Positions 15,613 to 25,266 of a stretch of DNA of 64,000 nucleotides are shown here, one piece after another. The stretch comes from Chitinophaga pinensis. GTDB lineage: Bacteria; Pseudomonadota; Gammaproteobacteria; Burkholderiales; Burkholderiaceae_C. A program made the position numbers and the translations under genes. The stretch lies in contig CALPRQ020000015.1 of assembly GCA_943326015.2 (NCBI GenBank), positions 1 through 64,000 of the forward strand. Direction: 5' to 3'. The notes under the pieces were generated by a model, which had not been told where the DNA came from, did no database searches, and was given only the letters and a program-made list of their open reading frames with translations. Numbering within the stretch: the first letter of the stretch is position 1; every line of letters begins with the position of its first letter.

Positions 15613-17397
15613 ATGGGAATAGATACCAGTCAGTTCTTTCAAATCTTCTTCGACGAAACCGAGGAATTGCTGCAGCAGCTCGAAGCCTTGCTGCTGGATC
15701 TGGACATGCAGGCGCCCGACGTCGAGTCCCTGCACGCCATCTTCCGCATCGCCCATTCGATCAAGGGCAATGCGGCCACTTTCGGCTTTTCCGACCTGAC
15801 CGACATCACCCATGTGATGGAGTCGCTGCTCGACAAGATCCGCCACGGCAAGTTGCGCCTGACCGATGAGCATCGCCGCGTGATGCTGGAGGCCAAGGAC
15901 GTGCTCAAGATGCAGCTCGACGGCCTGCAGCACGGGTTTCCGGTCGATGCGGCGCGGGTGCTGCAGGTGCGCGAGGCGCTGGACGCGCAGCGGGTCCAGG
16001 ACAGCGCCCCCCCGGAAGCGACAGCGGCCACGGCAGCACCACAGCCAGCCGCGGTTCCGGAGGAGGAGGAAGAGGAGGAGGAAGATCTGGGTTACGGCTT
16101 CTTCGAGCCGCTGGACTTCTTGCCTGATGCGGCCTCGGTACCCGCCCCCACGCGCCAGTCCGCACGGGCCAGCGCACCCGGGCCGGCTTCCGCAGCGACG
16201 CGGCGCGACAATCATGCAGCCGAGGCGTCGACGATACGAGTCAATATCGACAAGGTCGACCAGCTGATCAATCTGGTCGGCGAGCTCGTCATCACGCAGG
16301 CCATGATCGCGGCCTGCAGCAAGGATCTCGAACCGGCCTTGCACGAAAAGCTGATCAACGGCATCGAGCAGCTGAACCGCAATACGCGCGACCTGCAGGA
16401 CTCAGTGATGTCGATCCGCATGATGCCGATGGATTTCGTGTTCTCGCGCTTCCCGCGCCTGGTGCATGAGCTCTCGAGCAAGCTGGGCAAGCGCGTCGAG
16501 TTCGTGACCGAGGGCGGAGCCACCGAGCTCGACAAGGGCCTGATCGAGAAGATCGTCGACCCCCTGACCCACCTGATACGCAACAGCGTGGACCACGGCA
16601 TCGAGGTCCCCGCCAAGCGGCAGCAGGCCGGCAAGAGCGAGACCGGCCTGCTGCGGCTGTCGGCAACGCACCAGGGCAGCCATATCGTGATCGAGGTCAG
16701 CGACAACGGCGCCGGACTCGACCGCGACAAGATCCTGCGCAAGGCAGCCGCCAGCGGCCTGGACGTCTCGCCCGAGATGAGCGACGATGAGGTCTGGAAC
16801 CTGATCTGCCTGCCGGGCTTCTCGACCGCCGAGACCGTGACCGATGTCTCGGGCCGCGGCGTCGGCATGGATGTGGTCAAGCGCAACATCACCTCGCTCG
16901 GCGGCACGCTGGGCATCAGCTCAGCGCTCGGCCATGGCACGCGCGTGACGATCTCGCTGCCGCTGACACTGGCGATACTCGACGGGATCTCGGTTCGCGT
17001 GGGCAACGAGATCTACATCCTGCCACTGAGCTATGTGATCGAGTCCTTCCAGCCGGCACGCCAGGACCTGCGTCACATCAGCGGCCAGGGCATGGTGATA
17101 CGGGTGCGCGGCGAATACCTGCCGGTGCTGGCACTGCACGAGTTGTTCGGCCTGGAGCCGCGCTCGCAGGAGCCAACGGGTGGCCTGCTGGTGGTGGTGC
17201 AGATGGAGAGCCGCAAGGCGGCGCTCTGGATTGACGAGGTGCTCGGCCAGCACCAGATCGTGGTCAAGAACCTTGAGACCCATTACCGCAAGGTGCCCAA
17301 CATCTCGGGGGCGACCATATTGTGGGACGGCAGCGTATCGCTGATCGTCGATGTGGCCCACCTGCTGGGCCAGCACCGCAGCCTGGCTGGCGCCTGA
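15613..17397 (+). CDS. cheA: Chemotaxis histidine kinase CheA (first copy)
   Basis: A 594-aa kinase. P1 HPt domain with His48 (RIAHSIKGNAATFGF), then a Pro/Ala linker containing eight consecutive Glu (150-157), then dimerisation P3 (VDQLINLVGELVITQAMI), the HATPase P4 with N box HLIRNSVDHGIE, G1 DNGAGLD and G2 GRGVGMDVVK, and a C-terminal CheW-like P5. There is no recognisable CheY-binding P2 domain, so CheY must dock elsewhere. It starts 22 bp after the CheY stop. It converges on the second cheY, with a strong GC hairpin between them. Confidence 0.95.
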   Translation: MGIDTSQFFQIFFDETEELLQQLEALLLDLDMQAPDVESLHAIFRIAHSIKGNAATFGFSDLTDITHVMESLLDKIRHGKLRLTDEHRRVMLEAKDVLKMQLDGLQHGFPVDAARVLQVREALDAQRVQDSAPPEATAATAAPQPAAVPEEEEEEEEDLGYGFFEPLDFLPDAASVPAPTRQSARASAPGPASAATRRDNHAAEASTIRVNIDKVDQLINLVGELVITQAMIAACSKDLEPALHEKLINGIEQLNRNTRDLQDSVMSIRMMPMDFVFSRFPRLVHELSSKLGKRVEFVTEGGATELDKGLIEKIVDPLTHLIRNSVDHGIEVPAKRQQAGKSETGLLRLSATHQGSHIVIEVSDNGAGLDRDKILRKAAASGLDVSPEMSDDEVWNLICLPGFSTAETVTDVSGRGVGMDVVKRNITSLGGTLGISSALGHGTRVTISLPLTLAILDGISVRVGNEIYILPLSYVIESFQPARQDLRHISGQGMVIRVRGEYLPVLALHELFGLEPRSQEPTGGLLVVVQMESRKAALWIDEVLGQHQIVVKNLETHYRKVPNISGATILWDGSVSLIVDVAHLLGQHRSLAGA

Positions 17398-17412
17398 GCA
17401 GACCCCGGGGCC

Positions 17413-17439
17413 GGGGGCGCGGCGCGCGCCGCAGCCCCC
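17413..17439. terminator. GC hairpin between convergent che operons
   Basis: GGGGGC-GCGGC-GCGC-GCCGC-A-GCCCCC forms an 11-bp stem with one bulged A in the 61-bp gap between the cheA and cheY stops. It lacks a U-run on either strand, so it is at best a weak bidirectional terminator or an anti-read-through structure. Confidence 0.45.
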
Positions 17440-17458
17440 CCCTTGGCGCTCTGGACGC

Positions 17459-17848
17459 TCAGTGCTTGAGCTTCTCGAGGATCTTGGAGATCTTCTCGTC
17501 GAGCGTCGCGGCCGTGAACGGCTTGACGATGTAGCCGCTGGCACCGGACTGGGCCGCGGCGATGATGTTCTCCTTCTTGGCCTCGGCCGTCACCATCAGC
17601 ACCGGCAGCGCCGCCAAGGCGGGATCGGCGCGGATCGACTGCAGCAACTGCAGGCCGTCCATGTTGGGCATGTTCCAGTCGGAGATCACGAAATCGAAGC
17701 TGTCGCGCTTGAGCTTGGCCAGCGCGGCTTGGCCGTCCTCGGCTTCGTCGACGCTGGCGTGACCCAGCTCCTTGAGCAGGTTGCGAACGATACGGCGCAT
17801 GGTCGAAAAATCATCGACGACCAGGAATTTGAGATTGGGTTCAGACAT
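17459..17848 (-). CDS. cheY: Chemotaxis response regulator CheY (second copy)
   Basis: A 129-aa receiver close to the E. coli CheY pattern: Asp12-Asp13, phospho-acceptor Asp57 ([12 protein letters not shown]), Thr in [10 protein letters not shown] and Lys in [12 protein letters not shown]. After phosphorylation it would bind FliM and CheZ. The start at 17848 gives [13 protein letters not shown]; an upstream in-frame ATG at 17878 adds ten unlikely residues. It is the last gene of the long minus-strand motility and chemotaxis run, 57 bp after cheB. Confidence 0.94.
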   Translation of the reverse strand: MSEPNLKFLVVDDFSTMRRIVRNLLKELGHASVDEAEDGQAALAKLKRDSFDFVISDWNMPNMDGLQLLQSIRADPALAALPVLMVTAEAKKENIIAAAQSGASGYIVKPFTAATLDEKISKILEKLKH

Positions 17849-17904
17849 GATGAGCGGAAAGGTACTAGGAACAGACAAAGAGGATCAGGACGGGCAAGCC
17901 AGGC

Positions 17905-18975
17905 TCATACGCGCAGCGCTCGACCGTGGCGAGTCAGGTGATCGAGCACCATGCCGGAGAGCCGGTCGATCGGGCCGATTTCGTGCACGGCACCGGCGGC
18001 GATGGCTTCCTTGGGCATGCCGAAGACCACACAGGACGCTTCGTCCTGGGCGAAATTGTAAGCACCCGCCTGGCGCATCTCGAACATGCCGGCGGCGCCA
18101 TCGCGGCCCATGCCGGTCATGATGACGCCAACCGCGTTCTTGCCGGCATGATGGGCGGCCGAGCGGAACAGCACATCGACCGAGGGCCGGTGGCGGTTGA
18201 CGGGCTCGCTCTGTTCGAGCTGGGTCATGTAATTGGCGCCGCTGCGCGCGAGCAGCAGGTGGGAGTGACCGGGCGCGATATAGGCATGACCGGGCAGCAC
18301 GCGCTCGCCGCTGGTGGCCTCGACCACGCTGATGCGGCACAGGCCGTCGAGGCGGCGCGCGAACGAGGCGGTGAAACCTTCGGGCATGTGCTGGGTGATC
18401 AGTATGCCGGGACAGTCGGGTGGCATCTGGATCAGGAAATCCTTGATCGCCTCGGTCCCGCCCGTGGAAGCACCGATGATGATGAGTTTCTCGCTGCTGA
18501 TCAGCCGGTTGCCCAGCGCCGCACGACTGGCGACCGGCTTGGCTGGCTGGGTGCGCGCACGCTGGGCGATGCGGGTTCGGGCCTGATAGGCGGCCCGGAT
18601 CTTGTCGGCCAGCAAGTCGGCATAGGCCTGCAGCCCGCTGGCGATCGCGAGCTTGGGCTTGGCGACAAAATCGACGGCGCCGAGTTCGAGTGCGCGCAGC
18701 GTGATCTCGGAGCCACGCTCGGTCAGCGAGGACACCATGACGACGGGCATGGGTCGCAGCCGCATCAGCCGCTCCAGGAAATCGAGTCCGTCCATGCGCG
18801 GCATCTCGACGTCGAGCGTCAGCACGTCGGGGTGGGTCTGCTTGATCAGGTCGCGGGCGACCAGCGGGTCCGGTGCGGTCCCCACCACCTCCATGTCAGG
18901 CTGGCTGTTGACGATCTCGGTCATGATGCGTCGCACCAGGGCGGAGTCGTCGATGATCAGTACTTTGATGGTCAT
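17905..18975 (-). CDS. cheB: Protein-glutamate methylesterase/glutaminase CheB
   Basis: A 356-aa receiver-methylesterase. The N-terminal receiver has Asp10-Asp11 and phospho-site Asp55 ([12 protein letters not shown]). A linker from about residue 125 leads to the esterase with the catalytic triad Ser170 ([10 protein letters not shown]), His196 (TQHMPEGF) and Asp292 ([11 protein letters not shown]). It removes methyl groups from receptors and deamidates glutamines. The ATG at 18975 starts [13 protein letters not shown]. The upstream cheD stop (19007) is 31 bp away. One CheB would serve both kinase systems in this window. Confidence 0.96.
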   Translation of the reverse strand: MTIKVLIIDDSALVRRIMTEIVNSQPDMEVVGTAPDPLVARDLIKQTHPDVLTLDVEMPRMDGLDFLERLMRLRPMPVVMVSSLTERGSEITLRALELGAVDFVAKPKLAIASGLQAYADLLADKIRAAYQARTRIAQRARTQPAKPVASRAALGNRLISSEKLIIIGASTGGTEAIKDFLIQMPPDCPGILITQHMPEGFTASFARRLDGLCRISVVEATSGERVLPGHAYIAPGHSHLLLARSGANYMTQLEQSEPVNRHRPSVDVLFRSAAHHAGKNAVGVIMTGMGRDGAAGMFEMRQAGAYNFAQDEASCVVFGMPKEAIAAGAVHEIGPIDRLSGMVLDHLTRHGRALRV

Positions 18976-19006
18976 GTCTGCTGGTGCCTGAAAGATGCCG
19001 GCACGG

Positions 19007-19630
19007 TTAAAAAAGATCAATGTCGTTGTTGCTGACCGGTGCCTTCTTCAGGCTGGCGCCGAGGCTGCGCAGGTACTCGCGTTCGCGTGTCAGCACGCTG
19101 GTATCGAGGTTCTGCTTGAGCTTGCGCACCATGACCTTGCCGCTGTGCGGAAAAAAGCAGACCTTGCGCGGATAGATGTCGAGCAGATCTTCCACCAGCA
19201 CCGGGATGTTGTCGGTCTGCAGGTAATTCAGCACGAAGCGGGCATTGCGGGCACCGACGTTGATCGAGGTCATGCCCGGCAGCACATTGCCGCCGCCAAA
19301 GACCTTGGCCTCCAGACGCTCGCGCCGCGCACCGGCCTTGAGCAGATCGTTGATCAGCACTTCCATGGCGTAGGCACCATAGCGCATCGATTCGGAAACC
19401 GGGCTGTCCGCATCGGCATTGCCGTCCGGCAGCAGGAAATGGTTCATGCCACCGATGCCGCTGACCCGGTCACGGATGCAGGCCGAGACGCAGGAGCCCA
19501 GCACGGTGGTCATCATCAGGCTCTTGTCGGTGTAGAAATACTCGCCCGGCAGGACCCGCACTGCCTGGCAGTCGAAGGTCCTGTCGAAATAGTGGGCGGT
19601 CGCCACCGGCTTGGTTTGCAGCTTGTTCAT
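19007..19630 (-). CDS. cheD: Chemoreceptor glutamine deamidase CheD
   Basis: A 207-aa deamidase acting on receptor glutamines. The catalytic Cys47 lies in [14 protein letters not shown] and His64 in GGMNHFLLP. Length is above the minimal CheD (about 160 aa) because of an extended C-terminus (from [10 protein letters not shown]) that ends NNDIDLF. It lies between cheR and cheB. The last residues resemble the end of the CheZ-like protein at 14737-15207 (GEIELF), see findings. Confidence 0.94.
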   Translation of the reverse strand: MNKLQTKPVATAHYFDRTFDCQAVRVLPGEYFYTDKSLMMTTVLGSCVSACIRDRVSGIGGMNHFLLPDGNADADSPVSESMRYGAYAMEVLINDLLKAGARRERLEAKVFGGGNVLPGMTSINVGARNARFVLNYLQTDNIPVLVEDLLDIYPRKVCFFPHSGKVMVRKLKQNLDTSVLTREREYLRSLGASLKKAPVSNNDIDLF

Positions 19631-19656
19631 GCCTGATTCTGTGCTTCACGAGTGCG

Positions 19657-20541
19657 TCAGGACCGCTTGGCCTGACTGAGCTGGTAGACGGTCTTGCCGA
19701 TCAGGGAAAAATCCCGCGTGACGAAGGACAGGTTCTCGGAATGGCCCGCGAACAGCAGGCCGGACGGCTTGAGCAAGGGAGCGAAGCGGCTCAGGATCTG
19801 GCCCTGGGTCGGCTTGTCGAAATAGATCATGACATTGCGACAGAAGACGGCATCGAACGGCCCCTTGAGCGACCAGTTGTCAGCGAGCAGATTGAGCGGC
19901 TTGAAGCTGATGAGCCGGCGCAGTTCGGGACGCAGGCGCACATAACCCGCCTGCGCGCCCTTGCCGCGCAGGAAAAAGCGCTTGAGCCGCTCGGCCGACA
20001 GTCCGCTGACGCGCTCGAGCGGATAGACCCCCGCCTCGGCCTTGGCCAGCACCTGGGTATCGATGTCGGTCGCCAGGATGCGTGCCGGCGGTGTCAGCGT
20101 GCCGAAGGCCTCGCAGAGCGTGATCGCCAGCGAATAGGGCTCCTCGCCGGTCGAGCTGGCACAGCACCAGATCTCGATCTGCCCCCCCTGAGCCTTGACA
20201 TGCTCGGCCAGCACCGGAAAGTGATGCGCCTCGCGGAAGAAGGAGGTCAGGTTGGTCGTCAGCGCGTTGGTGAACTGTTCCCATTCCTGGCTGCCAGCAT
20301 CCGCCTCGAGCGCACGCAGATAGGCATCGAATGAGCCGATGCGCAGCACGCGCAAACGGCGCGACAGGCGGCTGTAGACCATCTCCTGCTTGCCGCTGCC
20401 CAGGGCAATGCCGGCGTGCTCGTAGATCAGGCGGCGCACGCGCTCGAAATCGGACTGGGTAAAGAGGAACTCCTTGCCCTCGCCGCCCTGGATGGCCGGG
20501 GCGGTCGAGGCCGGCTGCAGCTCATTGCGTATTCGCATCAT
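19657..20541 (-). CDS. cheR: Chemoreceptor glutamate methyltransferase CheR
   Basis: A 294-aa SAM-dependent methyltransferase. The N-terminal helical domain (FTQSDFERVRRLIYEHAGIAL) is followed by the catalytic domain with EIWCCASSTGEEPYSLA, ILATDIDTQVLAKA and DAVFCRNVMIYFD. The ATG at 20541 has GGAA upstream and sits 7 bp after the stop of the receptor gene. That receptor ends in DDDWEEF, the type of C-terminal pentapeptide to which CheR tethers, so substrate and enzyme are adjacent. Confidence 0.95.
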   Translation of the reverse strand: MMRIRNELQPASTAPAIQGGEGKEFLFTQSDFERVRRLIYEHAGIALGSGKQEMVYSRLSRRLRVLRIGSFDAYLRALEADAGSQEWEQFTNALTTNLTSFFREAHHFPVLAEHVKAQGGQIEIWCCASSTGEEPYSLAITLCEAFGTLTPPARILATDIDTQVLAKAEAGVYPLERVSGLSAERLKRFFLRGKGAQAGYVRLRPELRRLISFKPLNLLADNWSLKGPFDAVFCRNVMIYFDKPTQGQILSRFAPLLKPSGLLFAGHSENLSFVTRDFSLIGKTVYQLSQAKRS

Positions 20542-20548
20542 GGCTTCC

Positions 20549-22792
20549 TCAGAACTCTTCCCAGTCGTCGTCACTCGGCGCGACAGGGGACGCCTTGGTG
20601 GCCTTGTCACCGGCCTGCGGCGGGATCCTGTCCGGCTCCGGACGCTTGAGTACGGGTTCGGGCCTGCTGACTGCCAGGCCCGCCTTGCGGGTTGCCGAAG
20701 CCGGAGTGGCGGCCGACTTGGCTGCCGCGATGGCTGCGGGCCGGATCGCCGCGGGCTTGGTCGCGGCCGGCTTGTCCATGGCCACTCTGGGGGCTGCGGC
20801 CGGTTTGCCCGCCAGCGGCAGCTGCGGCTTGTGGCGCGGCGCCAGCGCGACGGCGGCCTGAGCGCCATCGACCTTGAAGCTGCTGACGAGTTCGCGCAGA
20901 TGCGTGGCCTGCTCGCGCAGCAAGTCGGAGGCGGCAGCGGCCTGCTCGACCAGGGCGGCGTTCTGCTGCGTCACCTCGTCCATCTGCACGATCGCGCTGT
21001 TGACCTGCTCGATGCCGGTCGTCTGCTCGATGCTCGAAGCGGAGACCTCGCCCATGATGTCGGTGACGCGCTTGACGCTCGTGACCATCTCGTGCATGGT
21101 GTCGCCGGTGCGACCGACCTGCACGCTGCCCTGCTCGACCTTGGCGATCGAGTCGGCGATCAGGGTCTTGATCTCCTTGGCCGCGACCGCGCTGCGCTGG
21201 GCCAGGCTGCGCACCTCGGTGGCCACGACCGCGAAGCCACGGCCCTGCTCGCCGGCGCGCGCGGCCTCGACCGCGGCATTGAGCGCCAGGATGTTGGTCT
21301 GGAAGGCGATGCCGTCGATCACACCGATGATGTCACCGATCTTGTTGGCCGAGCTGTTGATCGCCCGCATGGTATCGACCACCTCGGCCATCTGCGTGCC
21401 GCCGCGGGTGGCGACATCGGAGGCCGAACTGGCCAGCCCGTTGGCCTGGCGTGCGTTGTCGGCGTTCTGGCGCACCGTGGCCAGCAGTTCCTCCATCGCG
21501 GCACTGATCTCCTCCAGTGCGCTGGCCTGGCGCTCGGTCCGACCCGACAGGTCGCCGTTGCCAGCGGCGATCTGGCCGGCGGCATCGACCACCTGGTTCG
21601 AGCTCTCACGCACCTGCTTCACCATGTTCTGCAGATTACCCTGCATGAGGGAGAGCGCGTGGATGATGCTGCCCTCGACCGCGCCACGGGCATCCAGCGT
21701 CGAGGTCAGATCGCCCTGCGCGATCGTGCCGACCCAGCGCGTCACGTCGCCGGGCTCGCCGCCGAGCTGGCGTGTCACGGAGCGCCCGCCCAGCAGCGAG
21801 ATCGAAGTGCCGATGGCCATGGTCGCCAGCATGCCCCCGAGCACCAGCATCAATGTGGTCCAGTCGGACTTCAGGCGCTGGGCCAGCAGCTCATCGAGCA
21901 GGGCCAGGCCGGCATCGGCGAGCGCGAGCTGCTGGTTGATCGATTCGGTCGTGGCCTGGAAATAGGCATCGGCCGCGTAGTCCAGCGGGCTGCCGGACGA
22001 CAGCTGGTCGCGCGCCAGCGCCATGACCTTCTGCGAGGTGGTCGCTGCCGTGGACACCTGCTCCTTGAGGCGAACGGAAACCGCGTCGTTGGCGGCAAAG
22101 CTGTACTCGAAACTGTTGTGCGCCCGCGTCTGCGCCTGCAGGCCTTGCGCGAGCAGCACGCCGACCTTGAGTACATCCTCCGTCGACATCGCCCGGGCCG
22201 TCAGGATGCCCGAGCCGATCGCGCGCAACTGACCTTGGGCCTCGGCCAGGTTGAGCACCTCGCTCGCGGCGACGATCAGGTAATAGTTCTCGACCTTCGG
22301 ATCGAGGATGAGCCCGGCGTCATTGAGGATGGCGCTGAACACCTTGTAGGCGTCGGCGATGACGGCCGTGTGCTCGGCAAAGCTCTCGGCGCGGGTCGTG
22401 CCGCTGGCATCGAGCCGGGTACGCAGCGCGGCCCAGCGCTGGTTCAACTTGTCCCATTGCGCCTGGGTCCCGGGCTTGGACTGCGACTTGACATGGGCCT
22501 CAACCTTGGCCTGACTGGCTTCGAGCGAACTCGTGACCGTCCTGAGCTTGTCCACCGCCTGCGCGTTGCCGGCCAGACGCATCGAGGACAGGCCGCGGTG
22601 CTGCTGCATGTACTTGATCACGTCGATCATGTCGCGCAGCGGCCGTACGCCGCGCTGCTCGGTCTCGGTGCCCGTGAGCGAGGGCAGCTCATGCTTGAGA
22701 TAGGAATAGGTCGGCAGCGCAGCCAGCAGCAGGGACATGCAGCCCACGAGCAGGAAACGGTAGCTGACCTTGATCTGGTTGAGGAAATTCAT
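20549..22792 (-). CDS. Methyl-accepting chemotaxis protein with large periplasmic sensor and CheR-tether
   Basis: A 747-aa receptor. TM1 is about residues 12-32 and TM2 about 313-335, bracketing a long helical periplasmic domain with [14 protein letters not shown], resembling nitrate/nitrite-sensing (NIT-like) sensors. HAMP follows ([23 protein letters not shown]), then the signalling domain with the conserved hairpin tip ([20 protein letters not shown]). A Pro/Ala/Lys-rich tail of about 100 residues ends DDDWEEF, a CheR-binding pentapeptide. The sensor assignment is tentative. It lies between cheW and cheR. Confidence 0.92.
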   Translation of the reverse strand: MNFLNQIKVSYRFLLVGCMSLLLAALPTYSYLKHELPSLTGTETEQRGVRPLRDMIDVIKYMQQHRGLSSMRLAGNAQAVDKLRTVTSSLEASQAKVEAHVKSQSKPGTQAQWDKLNQRWAALRTRLDASGTTRAESFAEHTAVIADAYKVFSAILNDAGLILDPKVENYYLIVAASEVLNLAEAQGQLRAIGSGILTARAMSTEDVLKVGVLLAQGLQAQTRAHNSFEYSFAANDAVSVRLKEQVSTAATTSQKVMALARDQLSSGSPLDYAADAYFQATTESINQQLALADAGLALLDELLAQRLKSDWTTLMLVLGGMLATMAIGTSISLLGGRSVTRQLGGEPGDVTRWVGTIAQGDLTSTLDARGAVEGSIIHALSLMQGNLQNMVKQVRESSNQVVDAAGQIAAGNGDLSGRTERQASALEEISAAMEELLATVRQNADNARQANGLASSASDVATRGGTQMAEVVDTMRAINSSANKIGDIIGVIDGIAFQTNILALNAAVEAARAGEQGRGFAVVATEVRSLAQRSAVAAKEIKTLIADSIAKVEQGSVQVGRTGDTMHEMVTSVKRVTDIMGEVSASSIEQTTGIEQVNSAIVQMDEVTQQNAALVEQAAAASDLLREQATHLRELVSSFKVDGAQAAVALAPRHKPQLPLAGKPAAAPRVAMDKPAATKPAAIRPAAIAAAKSAATPASATRKAGLAVSRPEPVLKRPEPDRIPPQAGDKATKASPVAPSDDDWEEF

Positions 22793-22838
22793 CGCGGTTT
22801 CCGGGACATGGTGGGCGGGAGCGCTGCGCTGCGACGGC

Positions 22839-23354
22839 TCAGGCCGCGGCTGAATCGATCAGGCCCATCTCGGTGCTCGACATCAGCTTGTCGATGTCGA
22901 TCAGGATCAGCATGCGCTCCTCGTGCGTGCCGATGCCGACGAGGTAGTCGGTATCCAGGGCCGCGCCCATCTCGGGCGGCGGCTTGATCTCCTCGGACTT
23001 GAGCGTGATCACGTCCGAGACGGTATCGACCACCATGCCAACGACGCGGCCGGTGATGTTGAGGATGATCACCACGGTCAACGGATCATAGGTCGGCGTG
23101 CCGAGATTGAACTTGATGCGCATGTCCACGATCGGCACGATGGTGCCGCGCAGGTTCACCACGCCCTTGATGAACTCGGGCACGTTGGCGATGCGCGTCA
23201 CCGCCTCGTAGCCGCGGATCTCCTGCACCTTCAGGATGTCGATGCCGTATTCCTCCTGGCCGAGCGTGAAAGCCAGGAATTCGTGCCTGGGGCCGTCACC
23301 GCTGCCCCGGCCCCAGGCCGTTGCGGTCATGTCGTTGGTCGCGCTTTGTTGCAT
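22839..23354 (-). CDS. cheW: Chemotaxis coupling protein CheW
   Basis: A 171-aa adaptor linking receptors to CheA. The CheW SH3-like fold is recognisable from [53 protein letters not shown] and the closing [16 protein letters not shown]. The start at 23354 is chosen because GGA lies 8 nt upstream; ATGs at 23366 and 23378 are possible. It is the only stand-alone CheW seen in the window and lies between the second cheA and the receptor gene. Confidence 0.95.
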   Translation of the reverse strand: MQQSATNDMTATAWGRGSGDGPRHEFLAFTLGQEEYGIDILKVQEIRGYEAVTRIANVPEFIKGVVNLRGTIVPIVDMRIKFNLGTPTYDPLTVVIILNITGRVVGMVVDTVSDVITLKSEEIKPPPEMGAALDTDYLVGIGTHEERMLILIDIDKLMSSTEMGLIDSAAA

Positions 23355-23406
23355 GATTTTTTCCATCCGTTGAAACATCGATCAAGATCCGCCCAGATGG
23401 GTCGGG

Positions 23407-25266
23407 TCAGCGGCCACCTGACATCAAAAAAGCCACATCCAGTATCAGCACCAGGCTGCCCTCGGCCGAACGTGCCGTGCCGGCGATGCCGCGAGCGTGC
23501 ACGGCGGCCAGCGGCTTGATCACGAGATCGGCCGTGCCCTCGACCGCGCACACGCCCAGGATGTAGGGCTTGCTGGCACTCGCGACGACGATGCCCAGCC
23601 GCTCCTCGCGCCGCTCGTAGCCGAGCACGCCCGCGAGCGAGCGCACCGGCATCGGCCGACCCTGGTCGCGGAACACCGGCGCGCCGCCCACGCTCATGAG
23701 CTCGTCGGGCAATTCGATCACGCGCTCGACCGCCGACATCGGCATGCCGACGAGCACCTCGCCGGCGCTGACCAGCATGGTCGGAACGATCGACAACTCG
23801 ATCGGCAGACGGATCGAGAAACAGGTGCCCTGGCCGAGGGTCGAGTCGATGCGGATCGTGCCGCGGTGCTTCTCGACCGTGGTCTTGACCACGTCCATGC
23901 CGACGCCGCGCCCCGAGACGCTGGAGGCCTGGTCCTTGGTCGACAGACCGGGCAGGAAGACGAGTTGCAGCGCTTCGTCGTCGCTGGCGGCGGCGTGCTC
24001 GCCGATCAGTCCGGTCGCCAGCGCCTTGTTGCGCAGGCGCGCCGGGTCCATGCCGGCGCCATCGTCGGCGACCTCGATCACGACGCTGCCAGCTTCCTGC
24101 CAGGCGCGCAGCGAGATCTTGGCCTTTTCCGACTTGCCGGCCGCCAGCCGCTTCTCGGCCGACTCGACGCCATGGTCGAGCGAGTTGCGCAGCATGTGCA
24201 CCAGCGGGTCGTAGAGGCTGTCGACGACGACGCGGTCGACTTCGGTCTCGGCGCCCTCGATCACGAGCTCGACCTGCTTGCCGAGATCGCGTGAGAGCTC
24301 GCGCACCAGGCGCGGGAAGCGCTGGAACAGCCGCCCGACCGGCTGCATGCGGGTCGCGAGCGTGGCGCGCTGCAGCTCGGAGGTGTAGCGCGCCGCGCGC
24401 TGCAGCGTTTCGGCCAGGGCCGACATCAGCGGTCCTGCCTCATCTTCCTGCTTGAACAGCATCAGCTTTTCGAACAGCGCACCCGCCTGATTGGCGGCCT
24501 GCACCGATTCGCCCGCCACTTCGAGCAGCGCGTCGAGCTTGTCGGCGCGCACGCGCAGGCTGTCCTCCTTGCCCGCTACCGCCTGCGGCTGCCCCTCCTG
24601 GGCTGGCACGGGCTCGCCGCGACGGTCATCGCGGCCACTGCGCCGATCGGGCACGCCACGGCGGTCTGGTTCGGGCGGCTCCGGGGCGGCTGGCTGCGCG
24701 ACCACGGGTTCGGCGGCCGGCGGCAAGTCCGCTGCCGCTGCCAGCTGGGCTGCGGGCAGCAGGGCCTGGTAATAGGCCAGCCAGTCGATCCCGCCTTCGG
24801 CCACCGGCGCGGGCGACTCCACGGCTGCCGGCGCGGCAGCAACCGGCGCTGGCGCCTGCGCCGGCGCCGGCGCCTCGGCCACGCCCTTGATCGCCTGCGT
24901 CAGCGCTTGCTCCAGCGCCGCCGGCATCTCGCGCAGCTGGTCCGGGCTGGCGCCACCGGACAGCGCCGCGAGCTGATCGGCCACGAAGCCGCTGGCTTCG
25001 AGCGAGACGTCGATGGCGTGCTGGGTCACCGGCGCTGCACCGGTGCGCAGGGCATCGAACAGGTTTTCGGTCAGATGGCAGGCCGCGACGACCGAGGGCA
25101 GGTTCATGAAACCGGCCCCCCCCTTGATCGTGTGGAAGGCCCGGAACACCGCGTTCAGGATGTCGTGACTACCCGGCTGCGACTCCAGCGCCAGCAGATT
25201 GTCCTCGACCTGCGTCGCCAGCTCCAGAGCCTCGACGACGAACTCTTGCAGCATGTCGTCTTCCAT
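23407..25266 (-). CDS. cheA: Chemotaxis histidine kinase CheA (second copy)
   Basis: A 619-aa kinase distinct from the copy at 15613. P1 has His45 (AFHTIKGGAGFMNL); a long Ala/Pro linker contains an Arg/Asp-rich patch (DRRGVPDRRSGRDDRRGE); P3 has KLDALLEVAGES; P4 has N box HMLRNSLDHGVE, G1 DDGAGMD and G2 GRGVGMDVVK; a CheW-like P5 closes the protein. No P2 domain is recognised. All catalytic motifs are intact, so it is not a decayed duplicate. Its ATG overlaps the cheZ stop (TGATG). Confidence 0.94.
   Translation of the reverse strand: MEDDMLQEFVVEALELATQVEDNLLALESQPGSHDILNAVFRAFHTIKGGAGFMNLPSVVAACHLTENLFDALRTGAAPVTQHAIDVSLEASGFVADQLAALSGGASPDQLREMPAALEQALTQAIKGVAEAPAPAQAPAPVAAAPAAVESPAPVAEGGIDWLAYYQALLPAAQLAAAADLPPAAEPVVAQPAAPEPPEPDRRGVPDRRSGRDDRRGEPVPAQEGQPQAVAGKEDSLRVRADKLDALLEVAGESVQAANQAGALFEKLMLFKQEDEAGPLMSALAETLQRAARYTSELQRATLATRMQPVGRLFQRFPRLVRELSRDLGKQVELVIEGAETEVDRVVVDSLYDPLVHMLRNSLDHGVESAEKRLAAGKSEKAKISLRAWQEAGSVVIEVADDGAGMDPARLRNKALATGLIGEHAAASDDEALQLVFLPGLSTKDQASSVSGRGVGMDVVKTTVEKHRGTIRIDSTLGQGTCFSIRLPIELSIVPTMLVSAGEVLVGMPMSAVERVIELPDELMSVGGAPVFRDQGRPMPVRSLAGVLGYERREERLGIVVASASKPYILGVCAVEGTADLVIKPLAAVHARGIAGTARSAEGSLVLILDVAFLMSGGR

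Noticed and set aside
20474-22987. Open frame of 837 codons antisense to the large chemoreceptor
   Set aside because: Full of Arg/His/Gly/Asp without any motif and fully covered by a clear receptor and cheR on the other strand.
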